64,000 nucleotides of DNA from Streptomyces camelliae (GTDB taxonomy: Bacteria; Actinomycetota; Actinomycetes; Streptomycetales; Streptomycetaceae). The notes beneath the pieces are model-generated. The model did not search any database and was not told where the DNA came from. It worked only from the letters and a program-made list of their open reading frames with translations. Each line of letters opens with the position of its first letter. Positions within the stretch are counted from its first letter, which is position 1. This document shows, one piece after another, positions 1-9,094 of this stretch. The stretch spans positions 620,001 through 684,000 of the forward strand of contig NZ_CP115300.1 of the NCBI RefSeq assembly GCF_027625935.1, written 5' to 3'. Position numbers and translations under genes: made by a program.

Positions 1-39
1 GCGCGCCCGAGGAGCAGGGGCTGACCTGCTGCGCGCGGT

Positions 40-1044
40 TCAGCGCGCCGCGCGCAGTTCGGCGTACAGCTCCGGTCCTGTCCATGTGCGCGGGGTGGCC
101 TCCGCCTCGTGCACCAGGGCCGCGAGACGCGCGTTCGCGGGCGCGCTCATGCCGTGAGCGGTGGCCAGGGCGACGATCTCGCCCTGCAGGGAATCGATCT
201 CCGTGGACCGGCCGCGCTGCAGGTCTTCCCACATCGAGGAGCGTGTGTGGGCGTCGATCCGGAGGGACGCCGCCGCCACCCGGCGGAAGAGGGCGTCGGG
301 CAGCCCGAGTACGTACGGGGTGACGCCGGGCGCCGTAGGGCCGAGGCGGGCGGGAGTGACCCCGGCCGCCCGGTACGCGGCGAGGGCCTCGCGCTGGCAC
401 AGGGCGAGGCAGCGGCGGTACGCCCGTCGGCCGAGCTGGTCGCGCAGCGGCAGCCCGGAGAGGGCGTTGATCGCGTTGTTGAGGTTCATCAGCAGCTTGG
501 CGTGCTGCACTTCGGACATGTCGGTGCGGGCCTCGCAGGCCAGGCCCGCCGCGTGGAAGGCGGCGAAGAGCGTGTCGTCGGGCTCGGTCATGAGCTTGCC
601 CGGCATGCCCTGGTGCACGGTGCCCGGTTCGGACTGCACCACGTTGTACGGGACCATTCCGGCCAGCACGGTGTGACCGGGAAGCGCGGCGCGCAGGGTG
701 GCGGGGTTGTGCAGGCCGTTCTGGAAGCTGACCACCACGGAGTCGGGGGCGAGATGCGCGGCGAGGTCTTTCGCCGCGGCCTCGGTGCCGGCCGTCTTCA
801 CCGTGACCAGCACGTAGTCGGCGCCGGCCGCGGCCTCCGGTCCGGTGGCCAGGGTCAGCCGGTCCGGCGTGAGGTGGACCGGCGGCCGGACGGACGTACT
901 GAGGGTGAGTCCCCGCTCGCGCAGCACGTCCATTCCGGCGGGCCGGCCGATGAAGGTCACGTCATGTCCGGCGGCGGCGAGGTGTCCGCCGAGGTGACAG
1001 CCGATGCTACCGGCGCCGAGGACGGCGAAGCGGGGCTTGGGCAC
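40..1044 (-). CDS. ketopantoate reductase family oxidoreductase (PanE/ApbA-like)
   Basis: A 334-residue NADP-binding reductase of the 2-dehydropantoate 2-reductase family, cytosolic. It begins with a Rossmann motif (FAVLGAGSIG), and carries the family signatures HAKLLMNLNNAIN (catalytic Lys region) and, near the C-terminus, SSMWEDLQRGRSTEID (substrate-binding Ser/Asp/Glu block). The start is GTG at 1044, preceded by an AGGAG box; the open frame continues 31 codons upstream but without a ribosome site. Established family role is NADPH reduction of 2-dehydropantoate to pantoate; with no other pantothenate gene nearby it may instead act on another 2-oxo acid, since these paralogues are common in Streptomyces. 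Confidence 0.85.
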   Translation of the reverse strand: MPKPRFAVLGAGSIGCHLGGHLAAAGHDVTFIGRPAGMDVLRERGLTLSTSVRPPVHLTPDRLTLATGPEAAAGADYVLVTVKTAGTEAAAKDLAAHLAPDSVVVSFQNGLHNPATLRAALPGHTVLAGMVPYNVVQSEPGTVHQGMPGKLMTEPDDTLFAAFHAAGLACEARTDMSEVQHAKLLMNLNNAINALSGLPLRDQLGRRAYRRCLALCQREALAAYRAAGVTPARLGPTAPGVTPYVLGLPDALFRRVAAASLRIDAHTRSSMWEDLQRGRSTEIDSLQGEIVALATAHGMSAPANARLAALVHEAEATPRTWTGPELYAELRAAR

Positions 1045-1203
1045 GGGGTGACTCCTGTGGACGTGCGGGGCGGGCAGGGGCCAGCATGGACCAAGGGCGT
1101 GTCGGCTGACCAGGCCGCTCGGTCTGCCGCCGCTCACCGCCCTCTGCCGCTGACACCGGCGCCGTCACTCGCCCGGACGGCACGGTGTACACGGGGCTCG
1201 GGC

Positions 1204-1863
1204 TCAGGCGGGGAAAGGCAGACCTGCTCCCGGTCGCCTGCGTTCAGTGCCGCGTGCCATGCGCTGTTCGAGCCTGGTGCGGCAGTCCGGCCATTCCTCC
1301 ATGGTGATCGAGAAGATCGCGGAGTCACGCAGTCGGCCGTCCTCGCCCGGCACCCAGGACCGGGACCAGTTCCGCAACACACCTTCGAACTGTGCGCCGA
1401 CCGCTGCTATCGCCGCCCGCGACCGGCTGTTGCGCGCGTCCGTCTTCAAGTCCACACGAGCCACACCCCAGTTCTCGAACGCGTGCCGGAACAGCAGGTA
1501 CTTGGCCTCGGTGTTCACACCCGTGCCCTGGGCCGACGCCGCGAGCCAGGTGAAACCGACCTCGATCGCGCACAGTCCGCCGGTCGTCGGCCACAGCCGC
1601 GGATCCCAGTAGGCCGTGGCCCCGATCGCCCGCCCCGACGCCTGCTCCACCTGCGCGTACGGGGCCAGTTTCCCGGCGGCGGCACGGGCGAGCTGGACAT
1701 CGATGTATCCCTCGACCTCGGACGCCGTAGGCACCCAGGTGAACCGATAGGAGCTGCGGTCCTCTTCCGCCGCCAAGGCCAGGTCCGCCGCATGGCGGTG
1801 ATCCAGTGGCTCCAGGCGCACGAGCGTGCCGTCCAGAACCGGTCCCTCAAGCGTGAAAGTCAT
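1204..1863 (-). CDS. GNAT acetyltransferase, RimJ/RimL type
   Basis: A 219-residue cytosolic N-acetyltransferase. The N-terminal strand [17 protein letters not shown] and the later [24 protein letters not shown] block, followed by [29 protein letters not shown], are the usual acetyl-CoA-binding and C-terminal helices of RimJ/RimL-like enzymes. Known relatives acetylate protein N-termini or small amines; the actual substrate here cannot be read from sequence. The gene stands alone between two oppositely unrelated stretches and shows no frame damage. The ATG at 1863 is kept as start because the conserved first strand begins immediately after it. Confidence 0.85.
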   Translation of the reverse strand: MTFTLEGPVLDGTLVRLEPLDHRHAADLALAAEEDRSSYRFTWVPTASEVEGYIDVQLARAAAGKLAPYAQVEQASGRAIGATAYWDPRLWPTTGGLCAIEVGFTWLAASAQGTGVNTEAKYLLFRHAFENWGVARVDLKTDARNSRSRAAIAAVGAQFEGVLRNWSRSWVPGEDGRLRDSAIFSITMEEWPDCRTRLEQRMARGTERRRPGAGLPFPA

Positions 1864-2240
1864 CGATCACCCATCGCGTGCTCGTACCGATCGTCGCTGT
1901 CCAGGCCGCAGGCCCAAGCCCGTAGCGTTCCAGAGCCCGCACCTCCTGTCGCGCGAATTCGGCACGCTGGGACGCAGGTCCGAACGCCGGCACCATCGCG
2001 GCTCGGCTGCCTGGGCAACCGGACAAGCTCCGCGCACGGACGTCCGTGTGGGCATCGCCGGCGAAGCCACCCAGGAACTCGTCGACACCTTCAGCCGGAT
2101 GGTGACGTGGACGCCACCACGGTGCTGTCGCACAGACTGCCGCGGCGATCGTCGGAACCCTGACGCTCGTGCTGTTGCCTCTGACCGCCCGTCTCTCCCA
2201 GGAGGCTTGTCACTGGGCGAGTGGGAGGTGCACCTGCGCT
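1864..2240. other. intergenic stretch with no convincing gene
   Basis: No reading frame here looks like a recognisable protein. A short plus-strand stretch around 2040-2200 has coding-like composition (a hydrophobic run of about 20 residues near 2125-2200 in one frame) but is broken by frame changes, so it may be the residue of a membrane protein. No hairpin or RNA gene was recognised. Confidence 0.4.
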
Positions 2241-2912
2241 CTACCAGTCGATATGCGCCGTGATCCATCTGTCCAAGCCGTCCTTGTCGCCTGCAGGGGG
2301 CAGGTCGGGGGCGCAGGTCAGTGGCGTGGAGGACAGTTGCAGGTGCGTGAGATAGCCGTAGGGGCCGTTGTCGGCCGTCGGCCCGAGAATGAGCGCGTGC
2401 GTGGGGGTGCGCCAGATGCGGTGCGTCAGCTCAGGGCCGATACCCGCGGTGTACGACGACACCGTCGTCCGCTCGGGGGCTTCGCCCAGGTGCTCGGTGA
2501 CCGCCAGCGCCGCCTGCGCGAGTACGGCCTCACAGTCCTCGTCGGTGGACGGTCTGCGGCTGACCCAGCCGGGCACCTGCTCCCAGCCCTCGATATAGCC
2601 GTACAGCCATGGACCGTTCCTCATGTCCTCGTCTCTCGGGTCGACGGGGTACACCTCGCCGAAGACGAGGAACGTCCGTGAGCCGGCGTTACCGAACGGG
2701 TTGCCGTACTCGTCGCAGACCACGTGCTGGTGAGCGGTGCGGAAGGAGTCGCAGACGAGTTGGTGCTCCCATTCCCATCCTCGACGCCGCATCTCCTCGG
2801 TCATGGCGTCGGAGTCGTCGGGCACCTGCGGCGCCGTCGGCAGTGCGACGAGCTCCGCGACGGCCTGTACGGTCAACGGACGGTGCACGAGGGCATGTAC
2901 AGGTATCGCCAT
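2241..2912 (-). CDS. hypothetical protein, 223 aa
   Basis: A protein of 223 residues that I do not recognise. It is soluble-looking, rich in Trp and Tyr (HQHVVCDEYGNPFGNAG, LYGYIEGWEQVPGW) and has no signal peptide or membrane segment. The open frame extends 65 codons further upstream but that part is low-complexity Arg/Pro and unlike a protein N-terminus, so the ATG at 2912 is chosen. No ribosome site precedes it; instead a TAAAGT box sits 7 bases upstream, as expected for a leaderless transcript. Confidence 0.65.
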   Translation of the reverse strand: MAIPVHALVHRPLTVQAVAELVALPTAPQVPDDSDAMTEEMRRRGWEWEHQLVCDSFRTAHQHVVCDEYGNPFGNAGSRTFLVFGEVYPVDPRDEDMRNGPWLYGYIEGWEQVPGWVSRRPSTDEDCEAVLAQAALAVTEHLGEAPERTTVSSYTAGIGPELTHRIWRTPTHALILGPTADNGPYGYLTHLQLSSTPLTCAPDLPPAGDKDGLDRWITAHIDW

Positions 2913-2919
2913 GTCGATC

Positions 2920-2925
2920 ACTTTA
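2920..2925 (-). promoter_or_regulatory. candidate -10 box of a leaderless promoter
   Basis: On the minus strand TAAAGT lies 7 bases before the ATG at 2912, so the transcript would begin at or within a base or two of the start codon. No ribosome-binding site is present, which agrees with leaderless translation, common in actinomycetes. No clear -35 hexamer was found. Confidence 0.4.
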
Positions 2926-3471
2926 GGGTGCGGGGGCAGGTCACGCAGGCCTCGCCGGGGCGGATCGTGGAGAACATGCAGCATCCGGTACGCGTGCGCG
3001 TGGCGTGCACGAGGCTGTCCTCGTCGCGCAGATGGCGGAAGCCGACGCCGGCCGGGTACGGGTGGAGGCGCCGCCCTGGACGGGCCTGCCCTGTCGAAGG
3101 CCCTCACCCTGATACAGGGCAGCGCGCGGACCGCTCTGGTCGTGCCCCCGATCGCGGGCTCACTGTCCGGCCGGCTGTCACCGCACCGTCAGTACGCCCT
3201 GCTCGCTCCCGCTCCCTCAAGGCCCTGCACGCCCTGGAGTTCGCCTCCGTGTTCTCCGCAGTCACCTCGTTCCCGCACCTGATCGCCCTGGTCGACGACC
3301 GTCGCCCCGGGCGCCTCGCCGACCCTCCGGCGTGCTGTCCGCGCTGCCTCACCTGTGCTGCCTGGGGACGGCCCCGGCCAAGCACTTCGCTTTCCGTTCC
3401 CGACCGCGCACCCGGATCGCGCTCGGCTTCGCCTGCATCGCACTCAGGCTCGCCGGCGCCGTGAGCCGGCC
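2926..3471. other. intergenic stretch with possible eroded coding sequence
   Basis: About 550 bases without an intact gene. Plus-strand translations around 3110-3460 give protein-like pieces in alternating frames (for example RTALVVPPIAGSLSGRL and a piece ending ALRLAGAVSRP), which suggests an eroded membrane protein, but I could not identify it. Confidence 0.35.
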
Positions 3472-4035
3472 CTACTGCTGCTCCTGGCCGGCCGGCAGGG
3501 TCCGCACGGCCCGGGCGACATCCGCGCCGAGGTCGTCGAGGCTGTAGTCGGGGCCGAGGATCATCCGGCGCAGCTGGGGCATGGCGATGCTCCAGCCGGC
3601 CAGGGCGAGGGTGAAGAACACGCGGGTGCGGGCGTCGCCGCCCGCGCCGCCGGATGCGGCGGCGTCGATCTTGTCCTGGTAGTGGCGGGTGCGGGCCTCC
3701 TCGGCCGGGACCTGCTGGTCGCCGATCTCCAGGGCCTCCCACATCACCAGGCGCAGGGCCTCGGGACGGGCCCGGTGATAGGCGAAGAGGCGTGCCGCGT
3801 ACCCGGGCAGGTCCTCGCTGGGCGGTACGGCCTCGGCCAGCTCGGCCAGCGCGCGCTCCAGGACGACGGCGAAGAGCTTGTTCTTGTCGCCGAAGTAGTC
3901 ATAGATCGCACGCTTGTTGGCCTTGGCCTCGGTGGCGATACGGTCCACCCGGGCACCGGAGACGCCGTGCGCGGCGAACTCCCTGGTCGCCGCCGCGAGG
4001 ATGCGCTCTCTGGTCGCTGCCGAGTCGTATGCCAT
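3472..4035 (-). CDS. TetR/AcrR family transcriptional regulator
   Basis: A 187-residue repressor. Residues about 8-53 form the TetR helix-turn-helix (RERILAAATREFAAHGVSGARVD and TEAKANKRAIYDYFGDKNKLF); the rest is the helical ligand-binding and dimerisation domain ending in VRTLPAGQ. The ATG at 4035 is the first plausible start. Twelve bases upstream is a perfect 16-bp inverted repeat (4047-4062), so autoregulation is likely. A near-identical site lies in front of the MFS gene at 11.3 kb, which makes that exporter a candidate target. The immediate upstream neighbour is a dead quinone reductase gene, perhaps a former target. Confidence 0.88.
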   Translation of the reverse strand: MAYDSAATRERILAAATREFAAHGVSGARVDRIATEAKANKRAIYDYFGDKNKLFAVVLERALAELAEAVPPSEDLPGYAARLFAYHRARPEALRLVMWEALEIGDQQVPAEEARTRHYQDKIDAAASGGAGGDARTRVFFTLALAGWSIAMPQLRRMILGPDYSLDDLGADVARAVRTLPAGQEQQ

Positions 4036-4046
4036 GCCCCCATGGT

Positions 4047-4062
4047 AACGAACCAGTTCGTT
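4047..4062. promoter_or_regulatory. palindromic TetR-type operator
   Basis: The sequence AACGAACCAGTTCGTT is an inverted repeat with 7-bp arms and a 2-bp centre, placed just upstream of the tetR start at 4035. The same element with one mismatch recurs at 11341-11356 and a looser copy at 11293-11310. Position and symmetry support an autoregulatory operator; binding is inferred. Confidence 0.6.
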
Positions 4063-4096
4063 TGATCTCCGGAGCGTGCCCGGGGTCCGGGGCCGC

Positions 4097-4396
4097 TCAG
4101 GGGGCCGGCGCGATCTTGCCCCGGGTGTGCCGCCGTTCCAGTTCGGCGAAGGCGTCGGCGACGCGGTCGAGCGGGTACGGGGCGGCGATCGGCACCTCGA
4201 CGGTTCCGGTGGCGACCAGGCCGACCAAGCTCCAGGAGGATCTCGCGGGCGGCCGCGTACGCCGTGGCGCCGGCCATGTGAAGGGAGCCCGCCACCGCCC
4301 AGCTCAGCACCTCGTCGCCGACGGCCGGCCCCTCCACCCCGGCGCCGGCGGCCACGACGACGCCGGCGCGGTCGCTGCCTGGCCGGATCCTCGGCC
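4097..4396 (-). pseudogene. remnant of a zinc-type alcohol dehydrogenase / NADPH:quinone reductase
   Basis: Three pieces of an MDR-superfamily oxidoreductase survive in different frames: an N-terminal piece (IRPGSDRAGVVVAAGAGVEG, then VGDEVLSWAVAGS), a short central piece (TAYAAAREILLELG), and the C-terminal end (VEVPIAAPYPLDRVADAFA, then RRHTRGKIAPAP and a stop at 4097). Most of the nucleotide-binding domain is deleted. Its 5' edge is fused directly to the broken end of the rhamnosidase gene at about 4396, so one deletion probably destroyed both. Confidence 0.65.
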
Positions 4397-7078
4397 CCGG
4401 AGTAGGCGCCGAGGGACGCGTCGAAGAGGTAGTCGTTCTCGGCGGTGAACAGCGTCTCGTAGTATGTCAGCAACGTGTCCTGGTGGTCGTACAGTTCGGC
4501 GAACAGGCGGCTGTTGCCGTAGTACGTCCACGCGGCGTTCCAGCCGGGGGTGTGGTCGTAGCCGTAGCCGCCCTTGGCGATGGGCACGAACATGGGCAGC
4601 TGGCCGGTGGAGATCTGGGTGTCCGGGAAGTGGCGCAGGTAGGTGGTGAGGACCCCGTTGACGTCCCAGGTGAGGGATTCGGACTCGGAGCTGGCCATGG
4701 CGTCGCCGGTCCAGCCGTTCTTCTCCCGGGACGGGGTGTCGGTGGGCTTCTGCACCAGGTTGTTGCGCTCGGCCCGCTCCAGGTTGCGCTGAAGCCGGTT
4801 GAGCAGGGCGTTGTCGGTGGTGAAGGTGCCGGTGCGGGCGAAGCCGGAGCGGGCTACGGCGACGGTGAGCACATCGGCGTCCCGCGTCAGGTCGGGGGCC
4901 CGGCCGAGGACGGCTTCGAGGTTCATGACCTCCAGATGGCGGAAGCCGAAGTGGCTGAACTGCTGCTCCCAGACCTGCGTCGGCCGCCTGCCGAGGGTGT
5001 AGTAGTGCGTCTGGAGGTCGGCGTCGTGCTGGAAGTTCTCCTCCTCCACGGAGAGGGGGGGAGCCGGCCGTGCCGTCGCCGCTCGTGATGCGGTTGCCAC
5101 CGCGGATCCGCAGGGTGAGGCCTTCCTTGTCGACGCGTATGCCGGTGAGCGTGAGGCGGACGAAGCCCGTCAGGATCTGCCCGTAGTCCAGGACCCAGGT
5201 TCCCGAGCCGGGCGCGGTCTCGGTGATCGAGACCGGGCGCAGGATCTGGCTGACCAGCACCGGCTCCCCCTCATGGGCCCGCAGGACGGCGGGCTTGAAA
5301 CCCTCGGGCACGGTCGTGTCCGGCAGCGCGCCGTGGTATGTGGGCGACGGCCCAGAGCAACTGCCCGGCGGGATCAGCACGGTGGCCGGACGCCAGTCGC
5401 GCCCCGCCCGGTAGCCGGTCGAGCGCCACTCCCCCAGTGCGTCCGCCCGCCGGCCGTCGTACTTCTCCCCGGAGTACACCGAGTCGAAGGTCGTCGGACC
5501 GTCCGCGGTGTGCCAGTCCCCGTCCGTGACCAGGGAGGTGGCCGAGCCGTCCGTGTACGTCACGACGAGCTTCGCGCGCAGGCGGGGCGGACCGGCGTAG
5601 GGGGCGAGGTGCCAGTACCACTCCTGCGGTGTCGTCACTCCGTACCAGCCACGGCCCAGTTCGGCGGCGAGCACGTTCTCCTGGCCCGCCCGCAGCAGCG
5701 CGGTGACGTCGAAGGTGTCGTAGAGCACCGTGCGGTCGTAGGTGCTCTGCTCGGTGAGCAGCCTCGGGACGTTGGTCCGTTCCCGGGTGGCCCGCCGGCC
5801 GTCGACGGTGATCGGGTCGCCGTTGACGGTGAAGGTGACGTTGCCTGCGGCGCTCAGGTACAGCCGGGCCCTGGCGATACTGCGACCGCGCGGCAGGGTG
5901 ACGGCGCGGCGGAGCACCGGTGCCGGGTTGGCCAGGGGCAGCACGGCGTTCTTGGCGGGGATGTAGGGGTTCTTGGGCGGGAAGGTCAGGCCGTCGAGGG
6001 TGCCGATGCCGGCCTCGAAGGGGTTGGCGCCCGTGGTGAGGTCGGCGGTGACGTCTGGGGCGCCGGTGCCGGTCACCGTGACGCTGCGAACGGTGGCCGA
6101 GGTGCCGCCGGCGAAGCCGAAGCTTCCGTGGCGGCGGATCTGGTCGCCGCTGAGCGTGCGGCTGTCGACCTCGACGCCGTTGACCGTGGTGGTCACCGTG
6201 AGCCCGCGTGCCGTGACCAGCACCGTGTGGTCGCGGGTGGCCCAGGTGTCCTTGGTGAGTCCGGTCGACGCGGGGAGGGTGACCGTGCCGACCGGGACGC
6301 TGCGGGTGCCCGCGGTGGTGGGGTTGGTCTCGCTCCGCGGGTCGTAGTGGTTCACGCCCCAGTCCGGCTCCGAAGTGCCGTCGTCCACCCAGGTGTTGCC
6401 GGCGTAGTGGCGGGTCGTCATGACCAGCTGCATGGCGTCGCCGCTCTGCCGCAGGGTCCAGTTCAGGCCCTCGCCCCAGGTCTTGCCGATGGGTTCGGCG
6501 CGCAGGAGCAGGGACAGTCCACCGCCGGCGTCAGGACCGCCCCGGAAGACCACCGTCGCGGTGAGGTCCTGCCAGTCGTGGTCCTGCGGCAGACGGCCGC
6601 CGCTGATGGCCGACCAGTCGCGCTCGCCCTTCAGCAGGCCGGTCTCCCAGGTCGCGGACTCGCTCCAGGGACCGGGCACGCCCTGGTCGTCCCAGGAGCG
6701 CACGCGCCAGAAGTACGTCTGCTCCGAGCGCGGCGCACCACCCCGGTAGGGCACCTCGACGCTCTCGGCGCCGGCCACCTTCCCGCTGCGCCAGACGTCG
6801 GCCGCGCCGGGTGCGGTGCCGACCTGGATCTCGTACGCGCTCTGCCGGGCCACCCGGGGCACCCAGCTGAACGTCGGCGCGGTCTCCGTACCCAGCGGCT
6901 CGACCCTGGAGCTGACCCGCAGGTGCACGGGTGCGGAGCCGTGTCCGGCGGATGCCGCCGCGCTCGCCGCCCGAGCCCCCGGCGCGGCGGTGAGCGGGAG
7001 AGCCGCCCCTGCCGCCGTCGCCGTCATGACGCCGAGCAGGTGCCGGCGGCTCAGGGCGGTTCTGTTGTCCTCGGCCAC
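4397..7078 (-). pseudogene. secreted alpha-L-rhamnosidase (GH78), frameshifted and 3'-truncated
   Basis: The GTG at 7078 follows an AAAGGA ribosome site and opens a twin-arginine signal (LSRRHLLGV) with an Ala-rich cleavage region. A fibronectin-like N-terminal part, beta-sandwich domains and the GH78 N-terminal half run to about 5075, where a run of seven G residues (about 5055-5061) shifts the frame. The catalytic alpha/alpha-barrel continues in the next frame with DTPSREKNGWTGDA (general acid and carboxylates) and WNAAWTYYGNSRLFAELYDH, then breaks at about 4396 in a piece of another gene, losing the last part of the barrel including the expected distal catalytic Glu. Unless the G-run is a sequencing error the protein is dead, and the truncation argues it is dead anyway. 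Function in life: release of terminal L-rhamnose from plant or microbial glycans outside the cell. Confidence 0.75.
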
Positions 7079-7122
7079 GGCTCGGATTCCTTTCGTCAGG
7101 GGCACGTTCGTCAGCAGCACAG

Positions 7123-7148
7123 AAGGGATTGAAACGTTTCAATCCCTT
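7123..7148. promoter_or_regulatory. 26-bp perfect palindrome, LacI-type operator
   Basis: Two 13-bp arms (AAGGGATTGAAAC and its complement) meet at a central CG, giving the TTGAAACGTTTCAA core typical of LacI-family operators. It lies between the divergent rhamnosidase (start 7078) and tetR (start 7244) genes, 44 bp before the rhamnosidase start. Carbohydrate-responsive LacI repressors normally bind such sites in front of glycoside hydrolase genes; no LacI gene is present in the window. Confidence 0.65.
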
Positions 7149-7243
7149 TCATGTGGAGAGCTTACGAACACCCGGTGGCGCAGCACAATCGTCTTGCACC
7201 ACCGGAGCCGCTCCGGCCGCACGGGCACTGGGACAATGGGGCG

Positions 7244-7888
7244 ATGACCGACACCACAGGGACCGCGGTCGGCACGGTCCGGCCTGCGACGCGCCACCGG
7301 GGGCGGCCCCGACGCGAGGGCACGGAGGACCGGATCGTGGAGGCGGTGCTCCGGCTGATGCAGCGCGGCATGGGCCTGAGCGCGATGCATATGGAGGCGG
7401 TGGCCGGCGAGGCCGGAATCAGCAAGGCCACCCTCTACCGGCGCTGGCCCGGCAAGGAGGCGCTTCTGCTGCATGTGCTGGAGCGTCTTCAGGCCGAGGT
7501 CGAGGAGGAGACCGTCCTCACGGGCGTGCCGCTGCGCGAGGCTCTGTTCCGTGTCCTGGAGAGCATCCGCCGCGACTACCTCAGCGAGAACTCCGGCACC
7601 AACCTCGCCGTCCTGACGGCGGAGATCCGCACACTGCCCGAGCTCAACGAGGCTTTCCTGCGCACGGTCATCGGCCCGCGCCGACAGGCCCTGTACGACC
7701 TGCTCGCCGCGGCCCAGCGGCACGGCGAGATCCGAGCGGACCTGGACCCGGCCCTCATCGGCGAGCTCATCGTCGGTCCGGTCCTCTCCCGCTCGCTCCT
7801 CCACCCCGACGCACCGCGGCCTGACGCCGAGTTCTCCAGGCAGGTGGTCGACTCGGTGCTCGACGGCATCGTGCCTGCGTCACCCTGA
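7244..7888 (+). CDS. TetR/AcrR family transcriptional regulator
   Basis: A 214-residue repressor with an N-terminal arm rich in Arg/Gly (RHRGRPRREGTED), the helix-turn-helix at about residues 25-70 (AVAGEAGISKATLYRRWPGK) and a C-terminal all-helical domain of the TetR_C type (LAAAQRHGEIRADLDPALIGELIVG). The ATG at 7244 is preferred to an upstream ATG because the upstream 31 codons are not TetR-like. It diverges from the rhamnosidase gene and points to a decayed maleylacetate reductase downstream, which may have been its target. Confidence 0.85.
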   Translation: MTDTTGTAVGTVRPATRHRGRPRREGTEDRIVEAVLRLMQRGMGLSAMHMEAVAGEAGISKATLYRRWPGKEALLLHVLERLQAEVEEETVLTGVPLREALFRVLESIRRDYLSENSGTNLAVLTAEIRTLPELNEAFLRTVIGPRRQALYDLLAAAQRHGEIRADLDPALIGELIVGPVLSRSLLHPDAPRPDAEFSRQVVDSVLDGIVPASP

Positions 7889-7949
7889 CGTCGGCGGGGT
7901 GGCCGACGGGGCTGTCACTCCTCACCGAGGGGACCGCTCCGCTCCAGGC

Positions 7950-8490
7950 CGGCCGGGAACTGCTCCTGGCAGTCGCGCTGACCAGGGGGATCCCCGGGAT
8001 GGCTGTACCCACGACGTACGCGGGCTCGGAGGCCACCGGTGTCTGGAGCCGGCCGAAGGGGCGCACAGGACCACCGGCGTGGATCCGCGTGTTCTTCCGC
8101 GTTCGATCGTCTACGACGCGACCCTCACGCCGTCGCTGTCGCTGTCGGTGCCGGTGCCGGTGAGCATCACCTCGGACCTGACCGCCCTCGCCCGTTGCGT
8201 GGACTCCCACGAGGTCGTGCTGCCTCATGTGCTCGCGTTCAACGCACCCGCCGCGCCCCGGGCCGAGCGGCCGGATCGCCGAAGCGTTCGGTACGACTCG
8301 GCTGTCGCGGGGCTGCGGCGTGCCGTGGACGCGCCGAAGGCACGGCGCGACCGCGGGTTCGACGAGGCCGCACATCGACGGCGCCACCGAGTACGAGATC
8401 CTGGTGACGCTCCCGCCGGACAACCCGCGGCCCGTGAGCGCCCATGGCCTTCGGCGTCCGCTTCGTGCCCCGTTGGCTGGGCTCGGATCC
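7950..8490 (+). pseudogene. maleylacetate reductase remnant
   Basis: Fragments of an iron-type alcohol dehydrogenase of the maleylacetate reductase family appear in three frames: LLAVALTRGIPGMAVPTTYAGSEATGVWS (in two parts, 7960-8045), VDPRVLPRSIVYDATLTPSLS and LTALARCVDS, then a jump to VVLPHVLAFNAPAAPRAE, RIAEAFG, and the C-terminal NPRPVSAHGLRRPLRA. The central metal-binding His region is deleted. Intact enzymes reduce maleylacetate to 3-oxoadipate in resorcinol or chloroaromatic breakdown. The gene is clearly non-functional. Confidence 0.65.
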
Positions 8491-8561
8491 CTTGGCCGTC
8501 CGAGCGGGGTTCACGCCCGCGTCGCCTCGGCGACGGGCGACGCGGGCGGAGGTGACCGGCC

Positions 8562-9053
8562 TCAGACCAACTGCGCGGACTCGATCGTCACCGGCTCCAC
8601 CGGCACGTCGCCGTGCCCGCCCCGGGAGGTGGTGGCCACGCCCTCGATCGCGTCCACCACGTCGTTGCCCGCCACGACCTTCCCGAACACCGCGTAGCCC
8701 CAGCCGTCCTGACCGGGGTAGTTCAGGAAGTCGTTGCCGGTGGTGTTGATGAAGAACTGAGCGCTCGCCGAATGCGGATCCGACGTCCGCGCCATCGCCA
8801 CGGTGTACTTGTCGTTGCGCAGGCCGTTCTTGGCCTCGTTCTCCACCCGCTGCGCCGCGGGCTTCTGCTTCATGTCCGCGGTCAGGCCGCCGCCCTGAAT
8901 CATGAAACCCGGGATCACCCGGTGGAAGATGGTGCCGTCGTAATGGCCGGCCCGGACATACTCGACGAAGTTCGCCACCGTCTTCGGGGCCTTCGCCTCA
9001 TCGAGGTCCAGGGTGATGTCTCCGGCCGAGGTCTTCAGCAGTACTGTGGTCAT
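8562..9053 (-). CDS. ppiB: peptidyl-prolyl cis-trans isomerase, cyclophilin type
   Basis: A 163-residue single-domain cytosolic cyclophilin that catalyses proline isomerisation in protein folding. Diagnostic stretches are FHRVIPGFMIQGGG (catalytic Arg, Phe, Gln), SASAQFFINTTGNDFLN, and GWGYAVFGKVVAG. Length and motifs match bacterial PpiB throughout, with no signal peptide. The start ATG at 9053 places the conserved first strand (MTTVLLKTSAGDITLDL) correctly. It is intact although both flanks are decayed catabolic genes. Confidence 0.93.
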   Translation of the reverse strand: MTTVLLKTSAGDITLDLDEAKAPKTVANFVEYVRAGHYDGTIFHRVIPGFMIQGGGLTADMKQKPAAQRVENEAKNGLRNDKYTVAMARTSDPHSASAQFFINTTGNDFLNYPGQDGWGYAVFGKVVAGNDVVDAIEGVATTSRGGHGDVPVEPVTIESAQLV

Positions 9054-9094
9054 TCGGCCATCCTATGCGGCGGACTCGAAGAACCCCGGGAGCG

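Noticed and set aside
109..2163. 684-codon plus-strand open frame
   Set aside because: Its product is Gly/Arg/His-rich with no domain pattern, and it lies antisense to the ketopantoate reductase and acetyltransferase genes; it is a high-GC shadow frame.
5273..7132. 619-codon plus-strand open frame
   Set aside because: Exact antisense shadow of the rhamnosidase coding sequence with low-complexity composition.
7123..7148. Reading the 26-bp palindrome as a transcription terminator
   Set aside because: It sits between divergent starts, is AT-rich for a stem here, and has the central-CG core of LacI operators, so an operator is the better reading.
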